The notes under the pieces: generated by a model | The model's input: only the letters and a program-made list of their open reading frames with translations | Database searches by the model: none | Told to the model about the DNA's origin: nothing | NCBI RefSeq assembly: GCF_014303735.1 | Contig: NZ_CP060296.1 | Coordinates: 3,238,501-3,302,500 of the forward strand | Reading direction: 5' to 3' | DNA length: 64,000 bases | Source: Variovorax sp. PAMC28562 | Lineage (GTDB): Bacteria > Pseudomonadota > Gammaproteobacteria > Burkholderiales > Burkholderiaceae_C | Part shown: piece by piece, positions 8,395-16,691 of the stretch | How the letters are laid out: each line of letters opens with the position of its first letter | Numbering within the stretch: the stretch's first letter is position 1 | Position numbers and translations under genes: made by a program

Positions 8395-9615
8395 TCAATG
8401 TTGGAGAACGACAGGTGCGAAACAAGAGATTGCGATATCTTCTTCAGGGGTGCTGATGCCTAAAGCGAGCCGCGTGAGCAACACATGGCGCGAGCCAAAA
8501 TCTTTGATCATTAAGCCGGCATTTGTCAGATGGGATCGCCTTGCAATTTGAAGGTCGCGGTCCTGGCCAACCACTGCAGCGGCCCGAATAGCAGTCGCCA
8601 AGCCGATCGCATCGCCCGGCTCTGCATAATGAGCCGTGCCCCCAAGGTAATCTTCAATACCGCCGGTACGGGTTAGCACCACAGGACGGCCAGCGTTGAT
8701 GCCTTCCATTGCCACGGTAATTCCGGAAGCGTGCAGGTTGCCTAGGAGCGGAACCGCAACGACATCTGCGGCATCGTAGGCGGCTATGAGATCCTTGATG
8801 CCGACAGCGCTGCGCACGACGAAGTTTGGAACGTCAGCGGATATCAATCGACTTGCCCGTCGACGCTTAGAGAGCACGACGATCTCTATATCCGAATTGT
8901 CGCGGGCGACTTTCTTTAGTGTGTCCCAGTCTCTATGCCGGTCGTTCCCCGGTGCAACCACTCGCAACCTGCCGTCAGGCCGAGGTTGCGAAACTGGTAC
9001 CTCAAATGTCGGCTCGATACCAAAGGGAACTTTAATGACTGTGCGCCCCAGCACTTCGGTACCAAGTTTCGAGTTCAATGCGCTGTGAGTTGTCGGTACG
9101 GTCACCTCTTCGAACAGCCAATGATGGAAGCGTTTGCGCAAAGGGCTCCATTTCGACCATTTGTCCCATAGCCAAATACTCTGTCCAACGAGCGGAATCC
9201 GCTTCATCAGGTGTAACTTCATCAGCAAAGCGTCTGCAAGATACTCACTCTCCGTGTGGGTCCATATGACATCGGCCGAGTCGGCACATCTGCGATTGCG
9301 AAATGCGTGTATCAGATCGAAGCCAAACAAAAACTTGAAACCGCGACGAAGCAAGGACACCGCCTTTGGCTCTGGAGCATCGGCAGAATAATTGAGGTTG
9401 ACCCAAGTCTGAGCCCAGTGATACCCATACGGTTGTTCCTCAAACACAATGCCTTTTTGGTACGCCTTCGCCCATGTGTCCGGACCGCGTCCGTAGTCAA
9501 GATGGACATAGGCCGACGGACGATTAAACGTCTTAATGGCAGTTAAATCTCGATCGGGTCCTGGTGCATTTATCCGTCCAATGTGACCGTCTCCGTTAGT
9601 GGCCGTCGTACTCAT
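8395..9615 (-). CDS. Glycosyltransferase (GT4-like) downstream of wzc A
   Basis: A 406-residue predicted cytoplasmic glycosyltransferase. The C-terminal half has the GT-B layout: RLRVVAPGNDRHRDWDTL opens the second Rossmann domain, and LGNLHASGITVAMEGINAGRPVV corresponds to the nucleotide-sugar-binding region, ending in a conserved glutamate. The N-terminal half is less typical, with a tryptophan-rich IWLWDKWSKWSP stretch. It starts 12 bases after the stop of wzc A and is followed almost immediately by the inverted GT2, so the three are probably co-transcribed. GC content is intermediate: I count 31 of 60 in 9001-9060. It has no homologue in unit B. Substrate unknown. Confidence 0.75.
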   Translation of the reverse strand: MSTTATNGDGHIGRINAPGPDRDLTAIKTFNRPSAYVHLDYGRGPDTWAKAYQKGIVFEEQPYGYHWAQTWVNLNYSADAPEPKAVSLLRRGFKFLFGFDLIHAFRNRRCADSADVIWTHTESEYLADALLMKLHLMKRIPLVGQSIWLWDKWSKWSPLRKRFHHWLFEEVTVPTTHSALNSKLGTEVLGRTVIKVPFGIEPTFEVPVSQPRPDGRLRVVAPGNDRHRDWDTLKKVARDNSDIEIVVLSKRRRASRLISADVPNFVVRSAVGIKDLIAAYDAADVVAVPLLGNLHASGITVAMEGINAGRPVVLTRTGGIEDYLGGTAHYAEPGDAIGLATAIRAAAVVGQDRDLQIARRSHLTNAGLMIKDFGSRHVLLTRLALGISTPEEDIAISCFAPVVLQH

Positions 9616-9627
9616 ATTTACGAGCCT

Positions 9628-11910
9628 CTAAAGAATTTTCGGATTAAATTGGACGGCATACTGGCGCGCAGCATGGTGGTAGATCCGGTGGCTATAGCCG
9701 TAGTCTCCGTTATACCTTCGGTTGAAGTTCATTCCATTGAACAACACACCATTGATCGGCGTGCCGGCCTGGGCGAGTCGGCGCACGCTTTCATTCAACT
9801 CCTCCAATTTAGTTTTATCGGCTCGAGCCACGAGTAACACTACACCGCAAGCAGGCGCCACAGCGGCCGCGTCAGCTGCTACCAACACTGGAGCAGTGTC
9901 TATGACCAAATGATCATAGCGTGATGAGAGCATATCCAAGGCAAGAATGAAGGCCTTAGACTCCAGCATGTCGGCGGGCATGCGGGGCAGCTGTCCGGTA
10001 GTCAATACGTCGAGGTTGGGGCGAACCTGGGCGTGAATTGATTCTTGCATTCTGAGCTTCCCGGACAGCAATTCTGACAAACCACCTTCTTGTTTAAGAC
10101 CAAATATTCCACGCGGCTCACGTTTTCGAAGGTCTGCGTTGATCAACAGCACTCGCTTGCCAGTCTGCGCTAGCAAAAGCGCAAAATTACTGGCAATAAA
10201 GCTCTTGCCTATTCCCGGTGTTGCACCGGTAACGAGAATTCGGTTATTCGTCGCTTCGGCCATCGCGATTTTGAGGCTGACGCGTAGCCCCCTCAATGTT
10301 TCGACCGGGTAGCTGTGAGGGTAAATGTCTGCCAACAAATTATTTGCCGTGGCTTTATTGTCGCCTTGGTCCAAAAGAGTTTGCTCGGGGCTATGGGGAA
10401 CAACGGCATACACTTCCAATCCGGTGTGAAGTTCGATGTCTTTTGGACTATGAACTCCGGGCCTCGAACGCGTACGGATCAGAGCAATAGCAGGTCCTAC
10501 CAAAATTCCCAACATTAATGCGAAAGCCAATACCAAGATCTTCTGCGGCTTAACCGGTATTTTGGATACGGCGGCTTTGTCGAGTAGCCGCACATTGCCG
10601 ATTTTTCCTTCTTTCAGCAATCGCATTTGCAATGCATTATTTTGCATAGATTGATAGAGTGCACTGTTAACGCGCACTTCACGTTCAAGTCGCAATGCAT
10701 CGCGTTGGATATTCGGCATCCCTGCAATGCGCGTGTTGATGGAGCCTAGTTCGCTTTGTACTGCACCGATCTGTTTGTCTAACGTTTGAACCTTGCTGCT
10801 CTGGTCTGAAAACGTTGGCTCCGCTTCACGGCGCTTTTGTTGCAGGTCTAAAAGACTGCTCTGCAAATCAGCTGTCTTTTTAAGCCAGACTTTTGCTTCT
10901 TCATCGAACGCGATCGTTCCGTTCTGATTTCGAAAGCGCGCGAACGCGTCCTCCGAAGTCTTGAGCTGATTTTCAAACGTCGGGAGTTGCGCATCGAGAA
11001 ATGCGAGCGTTTTTTCGGCTTCGGCGGACTTCCGCGCCATGTTCTGTCGCACGTATTGCTCGCCAATCGCATCGAGCACACGTGCCAGACGCAGACGGTT
11101 GCTGTCTTCGAGAGTCACGCCGATCACATTCGACTGCCGACCCTGCTCCACCAGCTGCAAACGCCCCTGCAACTGCTCGATGGCGCGATCACGTGACGAC
11201 ACGAAGACGGTGAACTTGGCACCGGGTCTGCCTGCCAGCTGGCTCAGTTGAATATCGAGAACGCCGTCGGACAAGGTGTAGCGCAGGGGCTGCCCGAGCA
11301 CGCCGTTGAGCGGGGCTTCGAGCATTTCGTGGCGCACTGTGTAGCGGCCTCCACCTTGCGTGGTGACGATGAAAGGGCCGGTGTCTTCCAGCGAGGGAGG
11401 CACATTGAAGCGAGTCACATCGATGCGCTCGGCTCCGGTCACATAGCCGCCAAGAATGGGCATCGAAAGACCCACATCGTGGCGCGCGAGCCATGCGCCC
11501 ACTATGGGCAGATAGCGCGGTTGGGCGCTGATTTGCAGGTCTGCCTGATCGGCTGCCGCATTGAGCACCATGCGAGAACCAAGAACCTGGAGTTCGCCGG
11601 TGAGCGGCGTCTTGACCTCGAACAGCCCGGTGGTCTCGTTCAAGAAGCTTTTGCTGTCCGGCGCAGAGTCTTCAATCTGGATCAGGAGGTTGGCGCGGTA
11701 GATCGGCGTGGCCAGCGTCACATAGACCAGGCCCACGAGCAGAGCGAATGCGACTACTCCGCTGATCAGCCATTTGTGGTCGAGCAGGATGTCGCTGTAA
11801 GCCGAAAGGCGCGGCGCGTCATCCGCGTCGACCATCATCATGGCCTCGCCTGAGGCGGCTAGCGCGCGCTGGCGAGCATCTGGCGTGGAACTGATAGGAG
11901 GGCGACTCAT
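9628..11910 (-). CDS. Polysaccharide chain-length regulator / tyrosine autokinase (Wzc-type), copy A
   Basis: A 760-residue inner-membrane co-polymerase fused to a BY-kinase. It has an N-terminal Wzz domain with a membrane segment near residues 48-70 and a long periplasmic region with a coiled coil. A second membrane segment follows PVKPQK, and then the cytoplasmic kinase. Walker A is GATPGIGKS (about residue 559), Walker A' is VLLINADLR, and Walker B is LVIDTAP. The C-terminal tail carries five tyrosines in a short stretch, the expected autophosphorylation cluster. In Wzx/Wzy systems this protein sets chain length and works with Wza and a Wzb phosphatase, neither of which is in this window. 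The gene is divergent from wcaJ. GC differs between its halves: 54 of 120 at 10501-10620, and 74 of 120 at 11401-11520. Confidence 0.92.
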   Translation of the reverse strand: MSRPPISSTPDARQRALAASGEAMMMVDADDAPRLSAYSDILLDHKWLISGVVAFALLVGLVYVTLATPIYRANLLIQIEDSAPDSKSFLNETTGLFEVKTPLTGELQVLGSRMVLNAAADQADLQISAQPRYLPIVGAWLARHDVGLSMPILGGYVTGAERIDVTRFNVPPSLEDTGPFIVTTQGGGRYTVRHEMLEAPLNGVLGQPLRYTLSDGVLDIQLSQLAGRPGAKFTVFVSSRDRAIEQLQGRLQLVEQGRQSNVIGVTLEDSNRLRLARVLDAIGEQYVRQNMARKSAEAEKTLAFLDAQLPTFENQLKTSEDAFARFRNQNGTIAFDEEAKVWLKKTADLQSSLLDLQQKRREAEPTFSDQSSKVQTLDKQIGAVQSELGSINTRIAGMPNIQRDALRLEREVRVNSALYQSMQNNALQMRLLKEGKIGNVRLLDKAAVSKIPVKPQKILVLAFALMLGILVGPAIALIRTRSRPGVHSPKDIELHTGLEVYAVVPHSPEQTLLDQGDNKATANNLLADIYPHSYPVETLRGLRVSLKIAMAEATNNRILVTGATPGIGKSFIASNFALLLAQTGKRVLLINADLRKREPRGIFGLKQEGGLSELLSGKLRMQESIHAQVRPNLDVLTTGQLPRMPADMLESKAFILALDMLSSRYDHLVIDTAPVLVAADAAAVAPACGVVLLVARADKTKLEELNESVRRLAQAGTPINGVLFNGMNFNRRYNGDYGYSHRIYHHAARQYAVQFNPKIL

Positions 11911-12127
11911 GCTGGATTGGGAAGGCTCAAACGAAAGGTAATTGCCGGTAGAAAACTTGCCGGTACGGGGCCTGCGCAGCGAGGACTGCTGGTCACCAGG
12001 ATGGGTGCCATGTCAGTGGTTTAGGGCAGTGGAGGATCTAACGGTGCGCCCCATGAAGGTTCTGAGAGTCATAGCGTGGTGATTTGGGGGAAACGGCGCC
12101 ATAACGCCGCAAGATCTGTGCTCGACA

Positions 12128-12153
12128 ACAACTTAAGTTTACATTTTGTGCTG
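12128..12153 (+). repeat. 26-bp element, copy 1 (palindromic AACTTAAGTT core)
   Basis: It starts ACAACTTAAGTT and ends GCTG; 21 of 26 positions match the second copy at 12583-12608 in the same orientation. The core AACTTAAGTT (12130-12139) is a perfect palindrome, the usual form of a dimeric regulator's site. This copy lies about 220 bases upstream of the wzc A start. Confidence 0.7.
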
Positions 12154-12162
12154 AATGTAAAC
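12137..12162. repeat. 9-bp inverted repeat GTTTACATT / AATGTAAAC, 8-bp spacer
   Basis: The arms 12137-12145 and 12154-12162 are perfect reverse complements. The structure overlaps the palindromic core of element copy 1. The second element copy does not keep the right arm, so the inverted repeat is specific to the wzc-proximal site. It is a candidate operator. Confidence 0.65.
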
Positions 12163-12582
12163 CAAAGCGTTCGTTTGCCCGGCGTCCATTAGTCGACGTT
12201 TTCGAAAATTACTCGACTTGCGTCGCACGAAAACTACCTAGGCGCGGGGCGCGCACCCACCCGAGGCGCTACCACACGCATGGTGGCCAATCCCAAGGAC
12301 CTTTGCTTCCGCGTGGAGACGTGAGCGATACCCACACCAGCGAGATCAATCACCCGGCTGCGGAGTGGCGATTGCAGTCCGCGGATCACTCAGCACTGCA
12401 ATACCAAAGTGGTAATGGGCTTCGAGTGACGTGCAAATGAAAGTATTCATACTATTTGAATATTCTGGTGGGCATCACTTGCCAAATCGGGTCGGATTGC
12501 TAATCGCAAATCAAATTGACACAACTGCAAAAAATATCACGGTGCAGAATGCCCTCTGCTAAACCGGATTAGGTTGACGGCC

Positions 12583-12608
12583 ACAACTTAAGTTCGCATT
12601 TGACGCTG
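12583..12608 (+). repeat. 26-bp element, copy 2, next to the sigma-54 promoter
   Basis: The AACTTAAGTT core is at 12585-12594. The copy ends 8 bases before the GG of the putative -24 element, so a bound protein would touch the polymerase site. It shares 21 of 26 bases with copy 1. Confidence 0.7.
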
Positions 12609-12615
12609 GTTCGGT

Positions 12616-12631
12616 TGGCATTGAAATTGCG
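12616..12631 (+). promoter_or_regulatory. Putative sigma-54 (RpoN) promoter of the wcaJ operon
   Basis: The sequence TGGCATTGAAATTGCG has GG at 12617-12618 and GC at 12629-12630 with exactly 10 bases between them. This is the invariant geometry of sigma-54 promoters (consensus TGGCAYR-N4-TTGCW). Transcription would start near 12642, about 75 bases before the wcaJ ATG. Established knowledge: sigma-54 and enhancer-binding proteins control EPS genes in several Burkholderiales. The match is by eye only. Confidence 0.6.
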
Positions 12632-12715
12632 CTTGATAGATAAATAAGAAGCCAGAGACAGCCCTAATACTTTTGGGTACGGCGCCCCCTTTTAATTGGT
12701 CTCTGGGAGAGTCTG

Positions 12716-14137
12716 ATGTTGTCGACGTTTGCTATTGGCTTACAGGAAACGCGCCTTTTGGCGTTAGGAAACTTTAATCCATTATTGGGCTTGGCCCTGC
12801 GAATTGGAGATTTGGCTGTATTTGTAGGAAGCGGCCTACTGGCATTTGCTTTGCGCTTCGGCCACTCCGAAATGGGCACCGATTACGTGCATGCAGTGAC
12901 ACGCGGTGTGTTGTTCGCGGTCATCGTCTTCAACGGCAGCTCGCTGTACCGAAGCTGGAGGGGCCGCACCATCGCCGCGGAGCTATTCAAGCTCGGCACG
13001 CTGTGGCCCTTGATGTTCTGCTTGATGGCCGTGTACGCGCTGGCGACGAGAGACGGGCAAGACACATCACGGCTGTGGTGGGCTGCTTGGTTTGGGCTTA
13101 GCGTAGGTGGTGCACTGCTTTTGCGCGCGGCGGTGAATGCAGGAGTGCGCTGGACAAGCGGTCAGCGCAAAGACGCCCGCGTGGCCGTCGTCGTCGGCGC
13201 AAATCCTGAGGCGCAGCGCCTGGTCGATGCCATTCGGCGCGATGACTCGTGCGGCATCGAGGTCCGCGGCTGGTTTGCCACCCACTCAGACAGGAGTGAG
13301 TTGACTGGCGCACCCATGTTGGGACGCCTCGACAACCTGGGCGCCTACGTCGAGTCGCGCGGCGTCGAATTGGTCTGGCTGGCATTGCCCATCGGCGATC
13401 AAGCAAAGATCTCCTATGCACTCAGCCAGCTGCGGCACTCGACTGCAGACATCAAGCTCGTGCCTGACCTGTTCGGGCTGCACCTGCTGAATCACTCGGT
13501 TGAAGAGATCGCCGGTCTGCCTGTAATCACGCTGCAGCAGACCCCCTTGCACGGTGCGGCGCGCGTGGTCAAGAAGGCGGAAGACTTGGTGTTGTCTGCA
13601 CTGATCGTTGTGCTGATTTCCCCCTTGATGCTTGCCATAGCCGTCGCCGTCAAGCTAAGTTCCCCGGGCCCGGTTTTCTATCGGCAGGAGCGGGTCAGCT
13701 GGAACAACAAGAAGTTCCACATGCTCAAGTTCCGTTCGATGCCCGTAGATGCAGAGCAAAAGACCGGCGCCGTATGGGCCCAGGCCGGTGAAACGCGGTC
13801 GACACAAGTCGGTGCATTCCTGCGCAAGACAAGTCTCGACGAGTTACCTCAGTTTCTCAATGTCTTGATGGGTGACATGTCCATCGTCGGACCACGGCCG
13901 GAACGACCTGTGTTCGTTGACCAGTTCAAGAACGAGATTCCCGCGTACATGAAGAAGCACATGGTCAAGGCGGGAATCACCGGCTGGGCGCAAGTCAATG
14001 GCTGGAGGGGCTCCACTGACCTTGCCAAGCGCATCGAGTGCGACATCGCATACATCGAGAACTGGTCACTGACGTTCGATTTGAAGATCATCGTCTTGAC
14101 GCTGTTCAAAGGCTTCATCAACAAGAATGCGTACTGA
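12716..14137 (+). CDS. Undecaprenyl-phosphate hexose-1-phosphate transferase (WcaJ/GumD type)
   Basis: A 473-residue initiating enzyme of EPS synthesis. It transfers hexose-1-phosphate (commonly glucose) from a UDP-sugar to undecaprenyl phosphate at the inner membrane. The N-terminal part has several membrane segments, followed by a Rossmann-like CoA-binding region (VAVVVGANPEAQRLV). The C-terminal catalytic bacterial sugar transferase domain runs from about residue 285 to the end, with KFRSMPVDAE, TSLDELPQFLNVLMGDMSIVGPRP and GITGWAQVNGWRG. ATG 12716 follows a GGGAGAG ribosome-binding site. It is the first gene of the rightward operon, and its last codons overlap the next gene by 11 bases. 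Symbol left blank because the sugar is not proven. Confidence 0.92.
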   Translation: MLSTFAIGLQETRLLALGNFNPLLGLALRIGDLAVFVGSGLLAFALRFGHSEMGTDYVHAVTRGVLFAVIVFNGSSLYRSWRGRTIAAELFKLGTLWPLMFCLMAVYALATRDGQDTSRLWWAAWFGLSVGGALLLRAAVNAGVRWTSGQRKDARVAVVVGANPEAQRLVDAIRRDDSCGIEVRGWFATHSDRSELTGAPMLGRLDNLGAYVESRGVELVWLALPIGDQAKISYALSQLRHSTADIKLVPDLFGLHLLNHSVEEIAGLPVITLQQTPLHGAARVVKKAEDLVLSALIVVLISPLMLAIAVAVKLSSPGPVFYRQERVSWNNKKFHMLKFRSMPVDAEQKTGAVWAQAGETRSTQVGAFLRKTSLDELPQFLNVLMGDMSIVGPRPERPVFVDQFKNEIPAYMKKHMVKAGITGWAQVNGWRGSTDLAKRIECDIAYIENWSLTFDLKIIVLTLFKGFINKNAY

Positions 14138-15248
14138 CGTGAAGGTCGCGTTGGTCCATTACTGGCTGGTCGGTATGCGCGGAGGGGAGAAGGTCCTCGA
14201 AGTGTTGTGCGACCTCTACCCCGATGCGGACATCTTCACGCTGGTGTGCGATCCGTCTGCCATCTCGGAAAAGCTCAAGCGTCATCGCATCACCACGTCG
14301 TTCTTGCAGAAGATCGGTGGGGTACGGCACTACCAAAAGATGCTGCCGCTCATGCCTTATGCGTTGGAGTCTTTCGATCTCACCGGCTACGACCTGATCA
14401 TCTCCAGCGAGTCAGGGCCGGCAAAGGGAATCATCCCCGGACCAGATGCGACCCACATCTGTTTTTGCCACTCGCCGATGCGCTACATCTGGGACTTGTA
14501 CCCGCAGTACCGCGCAGCGGCCGGTCCCATCACGCGCTCGTTGATGTCGCTGGCGGCGCCTTCGCTGCGCCAATGGGACGTGAGTACCTCGCACCGCGTC
14601 GATCACTTCATCGCCAATTCGGCCTATGTGGCCAAGCGCATCGAGCGCTACTACAGACGCACTGCGCAAGTGGTGCATCCGCCAGTGAACCTCGCACGCT
14701 TTGCGCCGCTCGCTCCATCCGAAGAGCCAGGCGACTACTACCTCTGTGCCGGCCAGATCACGCCGTACAAGAAGATCGAAATCGCAGTCGAAGCCTGTGC
14801 CCGTTTGGGCAGGCGCCTTGTCGTTATAGGCGCCGGTTCGAGCCCCGCGCTCAAGCAACTGGCGGGCCCCACCGTGGAGTTTTTGGGTGCGGTCGACGAC
14901 GCCAGCATGACGCATCACTTTGCGCACTGCAAGGCGCTTTTGTTCCCAGGAGTAGAAGACTTCGGCATCGTTCCACTCGAAGTCATGGCGAGTGGCAGGC
15001 CGGTCATTGCCTATGCCAAAGGCGGGGCGCTCGAAACGGTTGTCGATGGGCGCACCGGCTTGTTCTTCCATGAACAAACGACAGAGGCCATGGTCGATGC
15101 GATAGGGCGGTTCGAGGCCACTGCGGCGTCCTTCCGTTCCGACCTGTTGCATGCGCACGCGGGCACCTTCGACACGGCTGTGTTCAAGGCGAAGTTGGCA
15201 GAACGCATCGATTCGTTGCTCGCCATTCAACAATGCCCAGCGGTCTGA
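14127..15248 (+). CDS. Glycosyltransferase family 4 (WbaZ-like), unit B
   Basis: A 373-residue complete paralogue of the truncated gene at the window start. The N-terminal strand KVALVHYWLVGMRGGEK is the typical GT4 beginning. The C-terminal domain starts at LCAGQITPYKK and carries FPGVEDFGIVPLE (EX7E). ATG 14127 overlaps the wcaJ stop (14135-14137), so translation is probably coupled. Being directly after the initiating transferase, it may add the second sugar; that is inference from position. Codons are strongly GC-ending: 16 of the 19 codons after the GMRGGEK Met end in G or C, against 8 of 19 in the unit A copy, although the proteins are almost identical. Confidence 0.9.
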   Translation: MRTDVKVALVHYWLVGMRGGEKVLEVLCDLYPDADIFTLVCDPSAISEKLKRHRITTSFLQKIGGVRHYQKMLPLMPYALESFDLTGYDLIISSESGPAKGIIPGPDATHICFCHSPMRYIWDLYPQYRAAAGPITRSLMSLAAPSLRQWDVSTSHRVDHFIANSAYVAKRIERYYRRTAQVVHPPVNLARFAPLAPSEEPGDYYLCAGQITPYKKIEIAVEACARLGRRLVVIGAGSSPALKQLAGPTVEFLGAVDDASMTHHFAHCKALLFPGVEDFGIVPLEVMASGRPVIAYAKGGALETVVDGRTGLFFHEQTTEAMVDAIGRFEATAASFRSDLLHAHAGTFDTAVFKAKLAERIDSLLAIQQCPAV

Positions 15249-15260
15249 GCAGGCAAGTGC

Positions 15261-16691
15261 ATGGAAGCCATCCCTATCGCCGTCTTCTGGGTCATCGTCG
15301 TGTGGACCTTGTTCCAGGAAAAACAGGTTCTGCTGTACTTGCTGTTCGCCTCGATGTCGTTCGGCTCGTTCGCGGCCATTCCCACGGAGGTGACGGGCGG
15401 CCTTACGCTCACGCCGACGCCGCTCGTCGCCATGGCGCTGATAGCGCGGGAGCTGGGCAGCATGCGCGGCCTGGCGACGGCGGTCCAGTCCGCACTCAAG
15501 CCGTCCGGCTTGTTTCTCTTGTTTCTTTTCTGGGCGGTGGCCGGCTTCGCCACCGCGTTCATGCCGCGGCTCTTCGCGGGGGTTGTTCAGGTGGTGCCTG
15601 TTCGCTTCGGCGATCTGGCCGATTCGGTGTTGCTCGTGCCGACCGTCCAGAACATCTCGCAGTTCGTGTACGTCAGCATATCGGTGCTGAGCGTTTTTGC
15701 CTTTGCCAGCCTGTTGCGTGCCGAGGCCATGCGGCGGCATGCGTTGGTCGCGCTTTGCTTTGGCGCAGCAATGGCGGTTTTCACCGGATTCCTCGACTAC
15801 CTATCTCAGTCGACGGGGCTGGAGTCGTTGCTCGAAGTCTTTCGCACCGCCAGCTACGCGTTGCTGATCGAAGATGAAGTGCTCGGTGGCAAACGCGTGG
15901 TCGGATTGATGCCGGAGGCTTCGGCTTTCGGCACGTTGTCGTTGAGTTTTCTGGTGTCTTTGTATTTCTTTCGGCGCGCGATGCCGGCAGGCCTGCTGCG
16001 GGATCGCGGGGTACCTGTCCTGATGGCCTTGCTGCTGCTGTTGAGCTGGCTTTCGACTTCGTCCGCTGCATATTTGGGGCTTGGACTGTTTGGTGCCGCA
16101 GCGGCGGCGGAATGGTGTTGGCGCGTGATTGCCGCAGGGCGCAATCCTTACCTGCGCCGCGGTGTCTCGAGCGAGTTCTGGTTAGGAGCCGCTGCGGCAG
16201 GCGTACTGGTCCTGGCTGTCCTGGTCGTTCCCAAGGTATTCAACCCCATGGTCGAGATGTTCGATGCAATGGTGCTGCAGAAGTCCAACAGCAGCTCATT
16301 CGAAGAGCGCGGCATGTGGACGCGAGTTTCCTTGAACTCCTTGTTTGCAACGTATGGCCTGGGCGTCGGCCTGGGCGGCACCCGCGCATCCAACTTCGCC
16401 GTAGCCCTTGCAAGCAATACCGGTGTTCTGGGCGCGGCGTTCTACTTTCTGTTCGTGGCGCAAACCGTATTGATGCGGCGAGCGCGGCAAGGCGACGCAA
16501 AAGGGCAGGCCATCTTGTCGGCTGTCCGGTGGTCCTATCTGCCTCCCTTCTTCACCAGTCTGACGATCGGAACGACGCCGGACTTCGGCTTGTACAACGC
16601 GTTTCTCTATGGGATGGCTGCGGCAGTGGCTGGCACAGAGCTGCAACGGGTGTTTCGCCCGGCCGTCCATAGGGAGGCACGTGTCAACTAA
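15261..16691 (+). CDS. O-antigen polymerase/ligase-like membrane protein (Wzy-type), unit B
   Basis: A 476-residue multi-pass membrane protein, colinear with and clearly similar to 1078-2562. Shared blocks include LTLTPTPLVAMALIARELG, VVGLMPEASAFG, STSSAAYLGLGLFGAAAAAEW and YGLGVGLGGTRASNFAVAL. The predicted function is periplasmic polymerisation of EPS repeat units. It starts 12 bases after the glycosyltransferase stop, the same gap as in unit A. The C-terminal tail is shorter than the unit A copy by about 18 residues, and that tail is where the two diverge most. Polymerase is preferred over ligase because of the Wzx/Wzc context. Confidence 0.8.
   Translation: MEAIPIAVFWVIVVWTLFQEKQVLLYLLFASMSFGSFAAIPTEVTGGLTLTPTPLVAMALIARELGSMRGLATAVQSALKPSGLFLLFLFWAVAGFATAFMPRLFAGVVQVVPVRFGDLADSVLLVPTVQNISQFVYVSISVLSVFAFASLLRAEAMRRHALVALCFGAAMAVFTGFLDYLSQSTGLESLLEVFRTASYALLIEDEVLGGKRVVGLMPEASAFGTLSLSFLVSLYFFRRAMPAGLLRDRGVPVLMALLLLLSWLSTSSAAYLGLGLFGAAAAAEWCWRVIAAGRNPYLRRGVSSEFWLGAAAAGVLVLAVLVVPKVFNPMVEMFDAMVLQKSNSSSFEERGMWTRVSLNSLFATYGLGVGLGGTRASNFAVALASNTGVLGAAFYFLFVAQTVLMRRARQGDAKGQAILSAVRWSYLPPFFTSLTIGTTPDFGLYNAFLYGMAAAVAGTELQRVFRPAVHREARVN

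Larger units (their letters stand above)
11911..12715. promoter_or_regulatory. 805-bp divergent regulatory region between wzc A and wcaJ
   Basis: No credible gene is present on either strand. The stretch 12120-12660 is AT-rich relative to its surroundings. It contains two copies of a 26-bp element, a 9+9 bp inverted repeat overlapping the first copy, and a sigma-54 type promoter pointing to wcaJ; these are listed separately. From 11911 to about 12120 I see only a short direct repeat (TTGCCGGTA at 11942 and 11957) and no convincing promoter for the leftward wzc operon. A region this long between divergent EPS operons in an otherwise compact genome implies complex regulation. That is inference. 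Confidence 0.75.

Noticed and set aside
6286..9615. AT-rich block as an insertion sequence or prophage
   Set aside because: It encodes glycosyltransferases only; I see no transposase, integrase or terminal inverted repeats.
11990..12012. Sigma-54 like TGGCAC on the minus strand for wzc A
   Set aside because: The -24 half is good, but the -12 half reads CTGG instead of TTGC, so the invariant GC is missing.
12516..12544. TTGACA hexamer as a sigma-70 -35 box
   Set aside because: No acceptable -10 box occurs at 16-18 bases; the sigma-54 site downstream is better.
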